A DNA stretch of 12,345 nucleotides from Euperipatoides rowelli (GCA_003024985.2 PXIH01S0009357.1); one strand, 5' to 3'. Counted from the stretch's first letter, positions 1-8,854 are shown. Translations and numbers: made by a program. Notes: a model not told the origin generated them from the letters alone.

Positions 1-297
1 GTATATGACAAAAAATCTTTTTGATGCTTTAGAAATAGTTTCATTAATATGTGTGTCCCATCTGAGATTATTTTGTATGTATACACCCAGTATTTAAAAG
101 ACAGATTTTACTTGTAATTGAGAATTGTCAATAACAATATCAATGGAAAGTGGGTTTTTGCCAAAGTTATGAAGCAGAAAACAAGATTTAGAAGGATTAA
201 CCAACATGTTTTTACTTCTTCCATAAGTATTAGGCTATTCCAGTTATCTTTATATAAAATGATCAAAAAACATAGAAATTGTATCATTATGGTTGTT
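1..297 (-). mobile_element. LINE reverse-transcriptase C-terminal fragment (decayed)
   Basis: Read on the minus strand from about 297 down to 1, this encodes the end of the palm and the thumb-side region of a non-LTR retrotransposon RT. Visible in order are a degraded catalytic box (HNDT where YADD is usual), then NMLVNPSKS, then FGKNP, then an LGVY motif followed by LRWDTHI and KASKRFF. These are typical of CR1/L2/Jockey-type LINEs. The KYLG box is broken: one base appears lost near 86-90, giving an in-frame stop. More stops lie near 245-265. It runs off the left edge of the window. No host function is expected. It may be from the same family as the LINE pieces at 4430-5640, but the segments do not overlap, so this cannot be tested here. 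Confidence 0.78.
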
Positions 298-325
298 TTA
301 CTATTTAGCCTAGTATTGGCCGGCC

Positions 326-747
326 GTGTCTTCTGTCACTGCAGTGAATCTAGAAAAAGGTACTTTCTTTTCTCCTGCCACTGTATTATATCCAAATATT
401 AATATAATTTACCCCTCTGCAAATATTAATAACAAATATAATCGAGTGGATTTCATGCTCCTCCTCCAAGCATTGTTTTTTTGTTTTTTTTACCAAAATA
501 GACCCGTGTCTCTATTTTTTTTAGTAGGAAAATAAGTGTAGTACAGGTCTAAAATATACCAATAGGCTATAATACATTATAAGAGTTTTTCAAATCCGTT
601 ATATTTAACTTGGAAATTAATTATTATGGCACATAAAATGTACGATATAGAATTTGACTGTGGCAGACATTAAGTCGACTTCTTACGGCGAATGTTTGGT
701 TGTAAATAGTGCATATGCGACAATATTATTACTGTGGCAGAAGACAC
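326..747. repeat. Inverted-repeat pair, possible MITE
   Basis: GTGTCTTCTGTCAC at 326-339 is matched in inverted orientation by GTGGCAGAAGACAC at 734-747, with 13 of 14 positions agreeing. The 394 bp between them has no coding potential I trust: it is T-rich with short poly-T runs. This spacing would suit a small nonautonomous DNA transposon. No clear target-site duplication is visible at the outer edges, so the ends and superfamily are not established. Confidence 0.3.
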
Positions 748-1605
748 TTCCATTTAGGGTCTTAGGTAATGTACAAGGTTTAATTTAAAATCTAATTTAA
801 AAAAAAAAGGATTATAAATGAAGATTCAGCAAAACAGGTTTCTATTCATTGATATTTTTATAAATAGCCAATTAAGCCGTTAATTCCAATCCACTCATAT
901 TAGACTTCTGTGATAAATATATTACGGTTATATGCATTGGGAATTAACTGAATATATAAGACGTATGATCTTTTCTTTCACTCGTACGTTGAAAACATCT
1001 TTGTGCTTTATATGTTATATTAATGTGAAACTTCAATACAATATTATTCTCCGCTCTTATCGTTCTAAATATTTTTTCACAGATGGAATTTATTTATTAC
1101 AAAAGATAAAGAAATTGTTTTTAAACTTCTGTGCGGCACAAGAGGGGGCTTGGTTCCTAGGTCACCCACCTGCAGTAATAAAGGTTGAACAGTAATGCCC
1201 TGTCCTTTTCCTAAAAAATTGTCCCTGTTTAACTGCCTCCTTCCAAATGAGAAACTTGTGCAATCATTCTTATTCAATAACCAATTTATTTCAAAATCAG
1301 TTTAAATAAAAGCAATGGGAGTTTACTTTTTTTTTAAAACTATATAATATTTGATAATCATAATATTTTATTTTTTCTGAGTGATTTATTAAAAACAAAA
1401 TACAAAACATATAGCCTTAATTATGATCTAGAAGAAAATAAATTTATAACAAAATAATAAACATACTGTAATTTTTAGCAAAGCCATGTAATATAGACAG
1501 TAGATTTTAGTCTGCTTGAAAGCATCAAAAACAAACTGGCTTTAATTAACTTTACAGACTGATCACTCGACAAATGAAGTTAATGAAATACAGTACATAG
1601 CCTAC
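748..1605. other. Intron-like AT-rich stretch, nothing recognised
   Basis: I see no exon, RNA gene or clear transposon here. The overlapping small reading frames at about 930-1280 on both strands have no recognisable motif. The sequence lies downstream of the CCDC39 exon at 1606-1698 and is most likely the next intron, because the exon's splice donor reads straight into it. Confidence 0.5.
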
Positions 1606-1698
1606 CTGTGCAGTCATAGTATCAGTAGTTTCCTGATCAAAGGCCTTCTTCTTCTCATTCAGTTCATCAGTCAAACGTTCGATGGTGAAGGATAATTC
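1606..1698 (-). CDS. CCDC39: CCDC39 coding exon (31 residues, fourth in window)
   Basis: The exon reads from 1698 down to 1606. The acceptor is ...atatttag before GAA and the donor is CAG followed by GTAGGC. It is 93 nt, exactly 31 codons, phase 0 at both ends. The peptide starts ELSFTIERLTDELNEKKKAF and ends ETTDTMTAQ. From memory, vertebrate CCDC39 has a segment of the same length here (about residues 173-203) with a similar LERLT...K...ETISAQ pattern. It continues the heptad-like coiled coil of the preceding exon. The protein is a structural part of the 96-nm axonemal ruler. The gene continues beyond the left edge; I could not find the next exon in 1-1600. Confidence 0.85.
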
Positions 1699-1820
1699 CT
1701 AAATATATCATAGTCATTAATAATATTTATTATCCGAATATAAGATAATGAATATACAGTAGATATATGAATTAATTTCTGAAATGTATAATTATTTTCA
1801 AAATAAAAATGCTATTTTAA

Positions 1821-2046
1821 AGTATACTAGCAAATAAGCCCGTTACACGGACATCAAACATTTTTTTTTGTTTATGCCCTTTTAATGTAAGAGAAACCAC
1901 CACTGAAAGTTTCTAAAAATGGTTCCCGTGACGATATTTTAAGCCCGTTAAAACTTTTTTTTATTTATATCACAGGGACCTAAAAGGAAAAAAATAAGTT
2001 TTACATATGCCCGTTAGATGGCTCTGTTACGGGCTTCGGAACACAC
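1821..2046. repeat. Small intronic repeat element with gcccgtta motifs
   Basis: The motif gcccgtta occurs three times in direct orientation (1838-1845, 1943-1950, 2009-2016). An inverted version is at 2026-2036: gttacgggctt matches the complement of aagcccgttac at 1836-1846 with one mismatch. The outer edges also carry agtatac/agtata-like sequence. It sits inside the 1699-2212 intron of CCDC39 and interrupts no exon. It could be a short nonautonomous transposon or the remnant of a larger repeat. The superfamily is unknown and the ends are approximate. Confidence 0.35.
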
Positions 2047-2212
2047 TATTCCTAAAGTATATTATGTTATTTTCAGCTTTGTCAATTTAATTTTATTTTG
2101 CCAAAAAAAATATATGTTTAATTCATCAAATTTTCTTATTTCATTTAAAAAAAGGGTGAAAATCTAATGTTTAAAAGTCTATTTAAATAGAGAAATATTT
2201 TTTTAGACCTAC

Positions 2213-2371
2213 CTTAACCTTGATTTCATCCTGCCTTGAATACTTCTCAATAGTGAGAGCATCATCATCTCTTCGTTGAGATTCATCAAGCCAAGCTTCA
2301 AGAGCCTGTTGGTCCCAATTCATTTGAGTCCGCAAATTTTCTAATTTTATTTTTTGACGTGAAATTCCATT
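2213..2371 (-). CDS. CCDC39: CCDC39 coding exon (53 residues, third in window)
   Basis: The exon reads from 2371 down to 2213. The acceptor is tttatttcag before AAT and the donor is AAG followed by GTAGGT. It is 159 nt, 53 codons, phase 0 at both ends. It carries the most diagnostic block in the window: QMNWDQQALEAWLDES, followed by DDDALTIEKYSRQDE. As I recall, vertebrate CCDC39 has QMNWDQQALEAWLEES and DALTLQKYAQQDD at the same place (about residues 120-172), with the same segment length. The conserved MNWDQQALEAWL stretch is what makes the identification firm; the rest is a charged coiled coil. CCDC39 acts with CCDC40 along the axonemal doublet microtubule, placing inner dynein arms and the dynein regulatory complex at 96-nm intervals. 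Confidence 0.93.
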
Positions 2372-2637
2372 CTGAAATAAAAAAAACAACAACAAATTGG
2401 CAAAAAAAAAAAAAACATATAGGCTATTGAAAAAAATCCATAATAATCAGTAAAAGATAAACTAACAAGGCTCAGCCAACTATCGGTTTCAAAATCATGC
2501 AATATAAGTATAAATCAATAATAAAATTGATTAAAAGAATAAAAAAAAAAACATTAAAATCTAAAATAGCATATACTGTAAATATATACTGGTACTATAA
2601 ATCTAACATATAAATATAGAGTACAATATATTATTAA

Positions 2638-3635
2638 CCTTCGAGCTACCTCGCTCAAAATTTTAACATGAGCGGTCGCGTGTCGTAATTTTTACAACTC
2701 ATAGAATCCTCTGTATAAAAGTTTCCAAATATGTGTAGTAATGAAATTATTACACATATTTATGTCCTATTTAATGTTTGGAATTTAATTATATAAAGAA
2801 AAGAAAATTCCAACAAACAGATTTTTTTTTTGTGATTATATTTCTAATAGCTGCATTAGGCTATGTTCAAATAATACATTGTTCTATATTTCAAAATGTA
2901 TAACATATAGAAAAAAACTTCAAACATTATTTTTTGTTCTATTTATTGTCAAGAATTTCATCATATAAAGAAAAAAAAAATTCTAACAAACAGATTTTTT
3001 TCTATTGTCATATTTATAAAAGTTGGGCATTAATTTTGCCTGTATTTCCAGTAAGTCCAGATAATACATTGTTCTATATTTCAAAATCTATAACAGATAG
3101 AAAAAAATCTTAAATAATATTTTTTGTTCTATTTATTGTCAAGAATTTGATCATATTAAGAAAAAAAATTCTGACAAACAGATTTTTTTTTATATGTTAC
3201 GCCAATTTGTTTCTAAATGGCAGCTATAAAAAAAAAAAAAAGCCAGTTTATCTTACATTTTTTATTACCGGTACTGTTTCTCTGTCGTTTGAGATAGAAT
3301 TTTTTTGGTTTTGATTTTTGAAATCTTCATTAAATTTCAATTTTAAAAATATATAAATTTATTCCTAAATGTTTTATATTATTTGTATTACGCTAACTGA
3401 AAGTCAATATTATTACATCAGTGGTCGCGTGTCTTAAAATTTATGTCTGTGCGTCTTTTTACATATAATTCTAAAACATAACTATAAATGGGATATGTGC
3501 ATGGTAAAAACCTACCAACATTGTAGTGGGGTGTTAGTTTTAGGAATAGAAGGCAAAGATAAACCTAAAGTCCATACACATTTTATATAAAATTGAATTT
3601 GTCGTAAATTTTACAACAGCGCGACCGCTCGTAGG
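2638..3635. mobile_element. piggyBac-like nonautonomous element with TTAA flanks
   Basis: The element is flanked by TTAA at 2634-2637 and 3636-3639. Its ends read CCTTCGAGC (2638-2646) and, inverted, CCTACGAGC (3627-3635), with 8 of 9 positions identical. A longer subterminal repeat gagcggtcgcg at 2670-2680 is matched exactly in inverse at 3620-3630, with similar sequence continuing inward. A further ggtcgcgtgtc copy is at about 3422-3432. TTAA target duplication and termini starting CC(C/T) are hallmarks of piggyBac transposons. No transposase is encoded in the 998 bp, so it would be nonautonomous. It lies inside the CCDC39 intron 2372-4187. Confidence 0.62.
2775..3192. repeat. Tandem repeat, about 2.5 copies, period 173-190 bp
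   Basis: Blocks ending in acaaacag plus a T-run recur at 2820, 2993 and 3181. The preceding agaattt...atataaagaaaa stretches also recur. The phrase ataatacattgttctatatt occurs at 2871 and again at 3061. Copies differ by substitutions and small indels, so the array is old. It forms the core of the TTAA-flanked element described separately; internal tandem repeats are common in nonautonomous DNA transposons. Confidence 0.7.
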
Positions 3636-3639
3636 TTAA

Positions 3640-4187
3640 TCACTACTGTGGTGTCTACTTTTCTCTATTTCTATGCTTGAAACTTGTTTCAATCTCACCT
3701 ACAAAAGAGCTGGTGATGTCTGAAATAGAATACAAGCATTACTTTCAAAGAAAGTCTGAATTTCTGTTTTTTCTTCTACCATATTTTTTTCTCCTCCATT
3801 TTCCCACTTTTTATTTTATTTTTACTATATAAATTTGAGTGAGCACTATATGAAATATTATTGGAATAAAAATAATGATACAAAATTCATATACTTTCCT
3901 TTTACAAAAATTTGTCTGCAAGTAAAAATACTACCGGTATATAAGATTTTAAAAATACATGTATTATAAAATAAAATGACGTCAATTTATTAAATTGTGG
4001 CCGTAGATGACTTGGAAGTACATGGATATTTTGCAATGAAAAATAAAACATTGTCAGTGCATATAAATTATGACATATTTTATAATCTTTATTTTGTCAA
4101 TGTATGGCTGAATTTAAAATATTGAGAAAATTATTTCATTTTAAACATTAACTTGTGAAAAAAAAAATTCCCCTCAATAAATCTTAC
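3640..4187. other. Intron sequence, nothing recognised
   Basis: AT-rich intron between the TTAA-flanked element and the donor of the 4188-4334 exon. I see no reading frame or structured RNA that I can support. Confidence 0.5.
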
Positions 4188-4334
4188 TTCATTTTTCTTT
4201 CGCTTTTCTCGCAAATGTAGCAGCTGATCTTCCAGTTTTCTTATATCTTGCTTCAGTCGGCTAACTTCACGTTCTGCAACTTTTTCTAAATGGGTTTCTG
4301 TTTCCAATTCTTTACGTCGAGCAACAAGCAAATC
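4188..4334 (-). CDS. CCDC39: CCDC39 coding exon (49 residues, second in window)
   Basis: The exon reads from 4334 down to 4188. The acceptor is atttcttgtag before GAT and the donor is GAA followed by GTAAGA. It is 147 nt, 49 codons, phase 0 at both ends. The peptide begins DLLVARRKELETETHLEKVA, continues EREVSRLKQDIRKLEDQL and ends EKRKKNE. The recalled vertebrate segment of equal length (about residues 71-119) has ARERETESEEHFKAIAQREL and then GRVKDEIQRLENE, so charge pattern and key positions agree. It is an uninterrupted coiled coil with no globular motif. The nearby ATG is internal to the exon frame and is not taken as a start, because the reading frame is entered through the splice acceptor. 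Confidence 0.9.
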
Positions 4335-4429
4335 CTACAAGAAATTATAAATCAAAAATCAGTACAGTTTTTTTTTCCTGCAGCAGTAAAAATTGGAGAA
4401 AAAGGTATTTCTAGAAATATTAAATAGAT

Positions 4430-4690
4430 GGAATGAGGAAATTAATATATTTCCAGACATTTTACAAGGATTTTGTAAAAATAAATCGACAATATCAAAT
4501 CTAGAAATATTTAATACATTCATACATACTAAAAGGTTTTGAAATTCAAGTAGCCTACATATACTAATGTGCTTTTCATGGATATAACATCAGCTTTTGA
4601 CTCAATAAATCATGATATAGCCTACTAATAAAAAAAATATGCTCAAATTTAACTGCCCAAGATTCTTAAAATGAAAATTATATTTTATCG
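4430..4690 (+). mobile_element. LINE RT fingers/palm fragment (decayed)
   Basis: On the plus strand from 4441 the translation shows ILQGFCKNKSTISNL, which matches the GFRxxxST block of LINE RTs. A stop follows at 4540-4542. In another frame at 4569-4613 it reads LFMDITSAFDSINHD, the RT motif A, with the catalytic aspartate codon at 4581-4583. After that come LKFNCPRFL-like residues, again in a shifted frame. At least two frameshifts and several stops make it a dead fragment. It belongs to the CR1/L2/Jockey broad group by motif. It lies in the CCDC39 intron 4335-6268, antisense to the gene. Confidence 0.8.
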
Positions 4691-5640
4691 GAAATAGATT
4701 GCTTGCTTTATATTGGCACTTTTCAAAATTTTAAGCAAATCATTAAAAAACCTACCAGAGGAAATAACATTCTTGATAAGTGTTTTATTAAAAATAATCA
4801 TAAATATAATTATAGCATTTATCCACCAATTGACAATTCCGATCATAATCTTATCTTTATTTACCCTCAACAAACTTTAACTCCAAAGTCAAATAAAGAG
4901 GTTATTGTCTATCGTCCTAAAAGAACATCTAATATTAACTCAATGTGTGCTATCTTATCCTCTCATGATTGGTCCTGCTAGGCTTTGATCAATGATGTTA
5001 ATTGTGCAACTGATTTATTTAATGACTTTATTACCCAAATTTACACCATATGCTTTCCTATGGTTAATAAAAAAATTCATAACAATAATCCTATTTGGTT
5101 CAATAAATCTTTGTCTCAGTTATTTGATCTTCATCGTAAGTTAATTCCTCATGATAATGTTCACAAATCCCTATTAGACTCTATAAATAACCAAATTAAA
5201 TTTGAAATTAAAAAGCTAAAGCCAGTTATCTTAACTCATTCCTGGAGAAATCAGAAGGTCATAATCTTAACTACTATAAAACTTAAAAAAAAAACTAACA
5301 GGCAATCAAAAGTCCATTATTTTTCCAGTATCGTCTCAACTTGAAACCCTTACTCTCATCTTTGACTTCTTCAAAAACTTATCAACTACTTATCCGCCAC
5401 TAGACATAAATAAATTCCTTTCATATCAAACCCAAAATTCTCTGCCTTTAATAACCACTCTGCAAGTTCTTCATCATTTACAAAATATCAATCCTCACTC
5501 CTCTTGTTCTCCAAATTATATACCGACTTTTGTTTTCAAAGAATTTGCCTATTCTTAGCGGAACCAATATCCAATCTTATCAATAATTGACTTTAGCTCC
5601 TCCCTCTTAAAACAACATTGTCCACTTTATACACCAGGAG
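4690..5640 (+). mobile_element. LINE endonuclease C-terminus, linker and RT N-terminus (decayed)
   Basis: On the plus strand from 4703 the frame shows FKQIIKKPTRGNNILD and then, at 4838-4849, SDHN. This is the C-terminal end of an apurinic-type endonuclease domain. An in-frame TAG at 4979-4981 interrupts it. The same frame continues with DVNCATDLFNDFITQIY and a NPIWFNKSL block, the usual linker to the RT. A slip near the A-run at 5284-5293 disrupts the frame. From 5343 a 71-codon stretch runs to TAG at 5556-5558; it contains NINPHSSCSPNYIPTFVFKE, the RT entry region. One base back, LAEPISNLIN follows. The element is truncated at both ends and non-functional. Confidence 0.85.
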
Positions 5641-6268
5641 AGATATTTTGTGATGTCATAGACTAGAAATGAATATAGCTTGTTATACTTAACTATAGAA
5701 TATTTGCTATCTTTGTCAGCATAAAGCTGGAAATTATATGGACTAATTTTTTAATTACTTGCAAAAAATCATAATCAACTTCATCCTTTGTGCTATTATG
5801 GTCCAATTTGTTTTATTAATAAAATCAAAATTCATACGTTTAATACAAGTTGAACATACCTCTATTTACATGTTAAATCATTACAAAGAAAACAGCTGTA
5901 GCAACTGTTTCGTCATCAAATTAATCTCAGACCCCCAAAAAATGTGAACCGAAGGCATATGCTGAGGTGTACAGGTTCACGCCTCGACTTGGGCAGTTAT
6001 GGAACGGTTGTTTCCCTAGCTGTAACAGTTCGCTTTGGGTTTTTCCAAGTACGCTGCCCTTGTTAACATCTGAGGAACCTGTTTCTGATGTATTACATGT
6101 AAATTATCTGGCGTATTTAAATTGATTAATTTCAATAAAAATACATCTCTTCTCCCGTTGGAGGTGAGATTTATTTTTATATAAAAAAAGCTATCAATTA
6201 CAATCGCTAACACAAAGTATGAACAATTTTAAATGGCTATTCCATAATAAGGAATATTATTACCGTAC
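5641..6268. other. Intron sequence, nothing firmly recognised
   Basis: This is the upstream remainder of the CCDC39 intron (4335-6268). It is AT-rich except for a more balanced stretch at about 5940-6080. That stretch is neither open in a convincing frame nor foldable by eye into a tRNA. No transposon ends were found. Confidence 0.45.
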
Positions 6269-6388
6269 CTGAGTTGACTGCAATTCCTGGCGTACTCCTT
6301 TCAGATGCTGTGACAAAGCTACAATTCTGCTTTCATACTCTTCCAGTTCCACTTCAGCACTCTGAACTGCTTTCTGCTTCTTTAATAA
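6269..6388 (-). CDS. CCDC39: CCDC39 coding exon (40 residues, first in window)
   Basis: The exon reads from 6388 down to 6269. The acceptor is tctctctgtatag before TTA and the donor is CAG followed by GTACGG. It is 120 nt, 40 codons, phase 0 at both ends. The peptide includes SAEVELEEYESRIVALSQHL and ends GVRQELQSTQ. The recalled vertebrate segment of the same length (about residues 31-70) has LQDELREYEERINSMTSHFK and ends KQELSITQ. It is too short and ATG-free to stand out in ORF searches, but both splice sites and the homology support it. The first coding exon (about 30 residues, with a GFAIPVAN-type motif in vertebrates) was not found in 6389-12345 and probably lies to the right of the window. 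Confidence 0.9.
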
Positions 6389-6626
6389 CTATACAGAGAG
6401 AGAAATAATAGGCTATCACTTAAAGGAGAAGTAGTGTAATCTTTACACTCATTTTTTTTTTGTACACAAAATCCTATCTGAGCTGGTTGGACTTTAGATG
6501 AACAAAAATTCTAAGCATTTTATGATAATTCTACATTTTTTTAATATATCTTAAGAAGTACAATGTTAATGTTTGCACTGCTATTTATTATGTGAAGGCT
6601 GTGTTTCAAGAGAAAAAATATTAAGC

Positions 6627-6912
6627 AGAGCTAATGAATGGCATAGTACAGGGGTCTGCACCCTTTGGCTCCGGAGCAACATGTGGTTCTTTCAGCAAAT
6701 TTTATGACTCTTTCAAAATGGCAAAAGGTTCTTATTTTAATATATAAATTTCAAAAAATCAACAAGTTTAATCAAATGTTTTTTTTTNAGAGCTAATGAA
6801 TGGCATAGTACAGGGGTCTGCACCCTTTGGCTCCGGAGCAACATGTGGTTCTTTCAGCAAATTTTATGACTCTTTCAAAATGGCAAAAGGTTCTTATTTT
6901 AATATATAAATT
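6627..6912. repeat. Perfect 124-bp direct duplication across an N
   Basis: Bases 6627-6750 recur without a mismatch at 6789-6912. They include the left flank of the hAT element and its first 102 bases. The copies are separated by a short AT stretch, a T-run and a single N at 6788. After each copy the sequences differ mainly in A/T-run content. The simplest reading is two overlapping contig ends placed side by side instead of merged, or two haplotypes. It is unlikely to be a true tandem duplication. Confidence 0.85.
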
Positions 6913-7159
6913 AAAAAAAAAAAAAAGAACAATTTTAATAAAAAAAATTTTGTGTGTGTATGTGAAAGCCTTTTTTTTTATTCTGGTCAGAACGCCCGCC
7001 TCATGCCTGTACTGTACATGTGCTGTTGTTTGGCCCAAAACACGAGGGGGTTCCCCGAGTTACTAGATATCAATGCAGTTCTGCCGTTCTTCCATTTTCT
7101 ATTTTTTTTTCATTTTTTCCAGATTTGGCTCTTTGTCAACGAAAGGTTGCTGACCCCTG
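6649..7159. mobile_element. Short nonautonomous hAT element, duplicated internally by an assembly join
   Basis: The left end is caggggtctgcacccttt at 6649. The right end, inverted, is caggggtcagcaaccttt at 7159, agreeing at 16 of 18 positions. The 8-bp flanks are gcatagta (6641-6648) and gcatagga (7160-7167), 7 of 8 identical. An 8-bp target duplication and CAGGGGTC-type ends are characteristic of hAT transposons. The interior (ggctccggagcaacatgtgg) is noncoding, so apparent ORFs on both strands here are spurious. The span includes a 162-bp duplicated portion around N at 6788. Without it the element would be about 349 bp. Confidence 0.75.
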
Positions 7160-7167
7160 GCATAGGA

Positions 7168-7350
7168 CTAGTTTCTTAATAGGGGAAAAAATGCCCCCTA
7201 GGGGGAATTTTAAAATAATTGGAGGTGCTGGTTGAATTGCATTGATGGAGGGGGGGGGGGAGCGTTAGAAAATATTTAATTCTATTTGAATTTTTTTTAT
7301 TACAACTACAATATTTTTTTGTAAATATTGTGTAATCCTATTTAATTCAG

Positions 7351-7352
<2 letters not shown>
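7168..7352. other. Low-complexity stretch with palindrome and G-run
   Basis: It contains the perfect palindrome ccccctaggggg (7194-7205), an 11-base G-run (7250-7260) and several T-runs. No gene is visible. Confidence 0.5.
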
Positions 7353-7383
<31 letters not shown>

Positions 7384-7400
7384 CAATAATAATAATAAAT
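7353..7400. repeat. (AAT)n microsatellite
   Basis: The trinucleotide taa/aat is repeated about 14 times after a short (ta)n, with one interruption (aac). On the minus strand it gives a poly-leucine run that should not be read as protein. Confidence 0.95.
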
Positions 7401-8110
7401 ACATTATGGTATTATGATACATGAAATTAACTTCAAGATTATACAGAGGGATGAGGGGGCAGCATGGTCCATACATAAGGCGTTTGGATGGGGCTGCAGT
7501 TCCAGGGCCCAGGGTCAGAAGGACCCTTGCATGAAGAAACTCCATAAGAAACTATATAGTTATGACCAGAGGTGATGTGGGGGAGGGGGGGCCGAGGCCA
7601 AGCAATTGTCAACAAAACATCCATTATCAAATCTGCATGTATAAGGGTCTTGAACACCTGGACATACGCCCCACAGATCTGACAAAGGTAAACAAAATGT
7701 CCATACAACCAAAAAAAAAAAAAGCTTAGCAAATCTTCACGAACAAGGAGAACTCCTCAAAAATATGTAATGGCCCCGGCTTGCCGACCAGATAAAAACT
7801 TTGCTCACAGGGCACTAAAAATAGCGCGACCATCTTGAAACTTTGCTCACAGGGCACTAAAAATAACACGACCATCTTGAAACTTTGCAGGTGACATTCC
7901 CTGGGCAACATCTACCTTCTTTTCAAACCAGACACTTAGCCCTTCCCATTGTTCTGCCCCTTACAAAAATGTTTGCTGATTAGAGAAAAACCTTAAGAAC
8001 TGCTCATTAGACTTGTTCTTTTGGAAGGATATTGAGGTTTAAACAATATTGCACTGATTTAGTTTAGCAGATCTAAGGTACATACTGTATGTAAATTTCT
8101 TCATTTAGAT
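7401..8110. other. GC-richer unassigned stretch
   Basis: From about 7440 to 7900 base composition is clearly more balanced than in the surroundings, with runs such as gggggaggggggg (7571 on) and ccagggcccagggtc (near 7503). Reading frames on the minus strand here are short and show no known motif. It may be part of an unrecognised transposon or a remnant of another sequence class. I could not find terminal repeats. Confidence 0.4.
7796..7890. repeat. 42-bp tandem duplication, about 2.3 copies
   Basis: The unit starting aaactttgctcacagggcac occupies 7796-7837, repeats at 7838-7879 with two differences (agcgcg versus aacacg), and begins a third time (aaactttgcag) at 7880. A length of 42 keeps one minus-strand frame open and gives a repeated peptide in a 61-codon frame, but no gene is supported. 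Confidence 0.9.
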
Positions 8111-8825
8111 TAGTGGTGTCTAAATTTTTCATCTATATGACCCCTTTTGATGACAAATGATGTTTGATGCACCTTGTAAGTTGTAATAATTGTACTTTTT
8201 CACTGAGCACTATTGCAAAATTTATGAGATAAGGGCTTATAGGTAATAAAAAAGAAAAATTATAAAACATTTTTAGAAAAATATAATATTTTTTGGCCAA
8301 GAGATAAAATAAAAACAGAAGAAAAATTAGAAGAATATTTTTAAAATTGAAACAATTTATTTTTATTAAACTACCCAATGAGCAAAAATTTATGATCTAA
8401 ATTAGTATTTCATAAAATACTTGCGAACAAATCACCTAATGACTACAAATAATTAAAAAAAAATGTATTTTAGGCTGTTTCTGGAGTAATTGGAGTTTAC
8501 TATATAGTTAGCAAGCAAACATTGGTACTCCTTTATTCTTAAATTTTTAAAAAATTTGTCCCCAAGGCAGTGAAAATAGTAGGGAACCTAACATAACCTA
8601 TCAGATCCCGCTTAGCAGGACTTTAAAATATATCAAACATCTCTGTGCTAGGATGAGTAGTTGAGGAGTATCAAACCTTACAAGTTACCAATATACAGAA
8701 TTTCCTACTCTTTGATTAAGTAGATTATTTTTTTGTTTGTTTTCTGGTTCGCCATCCGCCCCCCCCCCCCCCCCAATCTCCAAAAGTCTCCCTGAAGGGT
8801 GTACCACTCCTGTTGCGTATCACTG
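8111..8825. mobile_element. Nonautonomous hAT element with perfect 8-bp target duplication
   Basis: The flanks are identical 8-mers, atttagat, at 8103-8110 and 8826-8833. The left end reads tagtggtgtctaa and the right end, inverted, reads cagtgatacgcaac. Each resembles the recalled hAT-type terminus CAGTGGTTCTCAAC, although the two ends match each other only moderately. gacccctttt after the left terminus also fits such elements. The 715 bp interior is AT-rich, lacks a transposase frame, and includes a 16-base C-run at 8759-8774. Inference: a nonautonomous hAT insertion, diverged with age. Confidence 0.65.
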
Positions 8826-8854
8826 ATTTAGATGGACCAGGGATTACAAAAGGC

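Noticed and set aside
118-535. Plus-strand small proteins
   Set aside because: The first part is antisense to the LINE RT fragment; the rest is AT-rich sequence with no motif.
4685-4873. Minus-strand frame of 62 codons
   Set aside because: It is the antisense shadow of the LINE endonuclease fragment.
5955-6000. Possible tRNA-like stem (gaggtg...cacgcctc)
   Set aside because: There is no acceptor stem, D arm or anticodon arm around it, and the loop lacks the T-arm consensus.
7194-7205. Palindrome ccccctaggggg as a regulatory site
   Set aside because: It is a single 12-bp palindrome in low-complexity DNA with no gene nearby to regulate.
6793-7235. Overlapping reading frames on both strands
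   Set aside because: They lie in the noncoding hAT element and its flank and overlap each other; no domain is visible.
7342-7545. Minus-strand frame with poly-leucine tail
   Set aside because: The leucine run is the translated (AAT)n microsatellite; the rest shows no motif.
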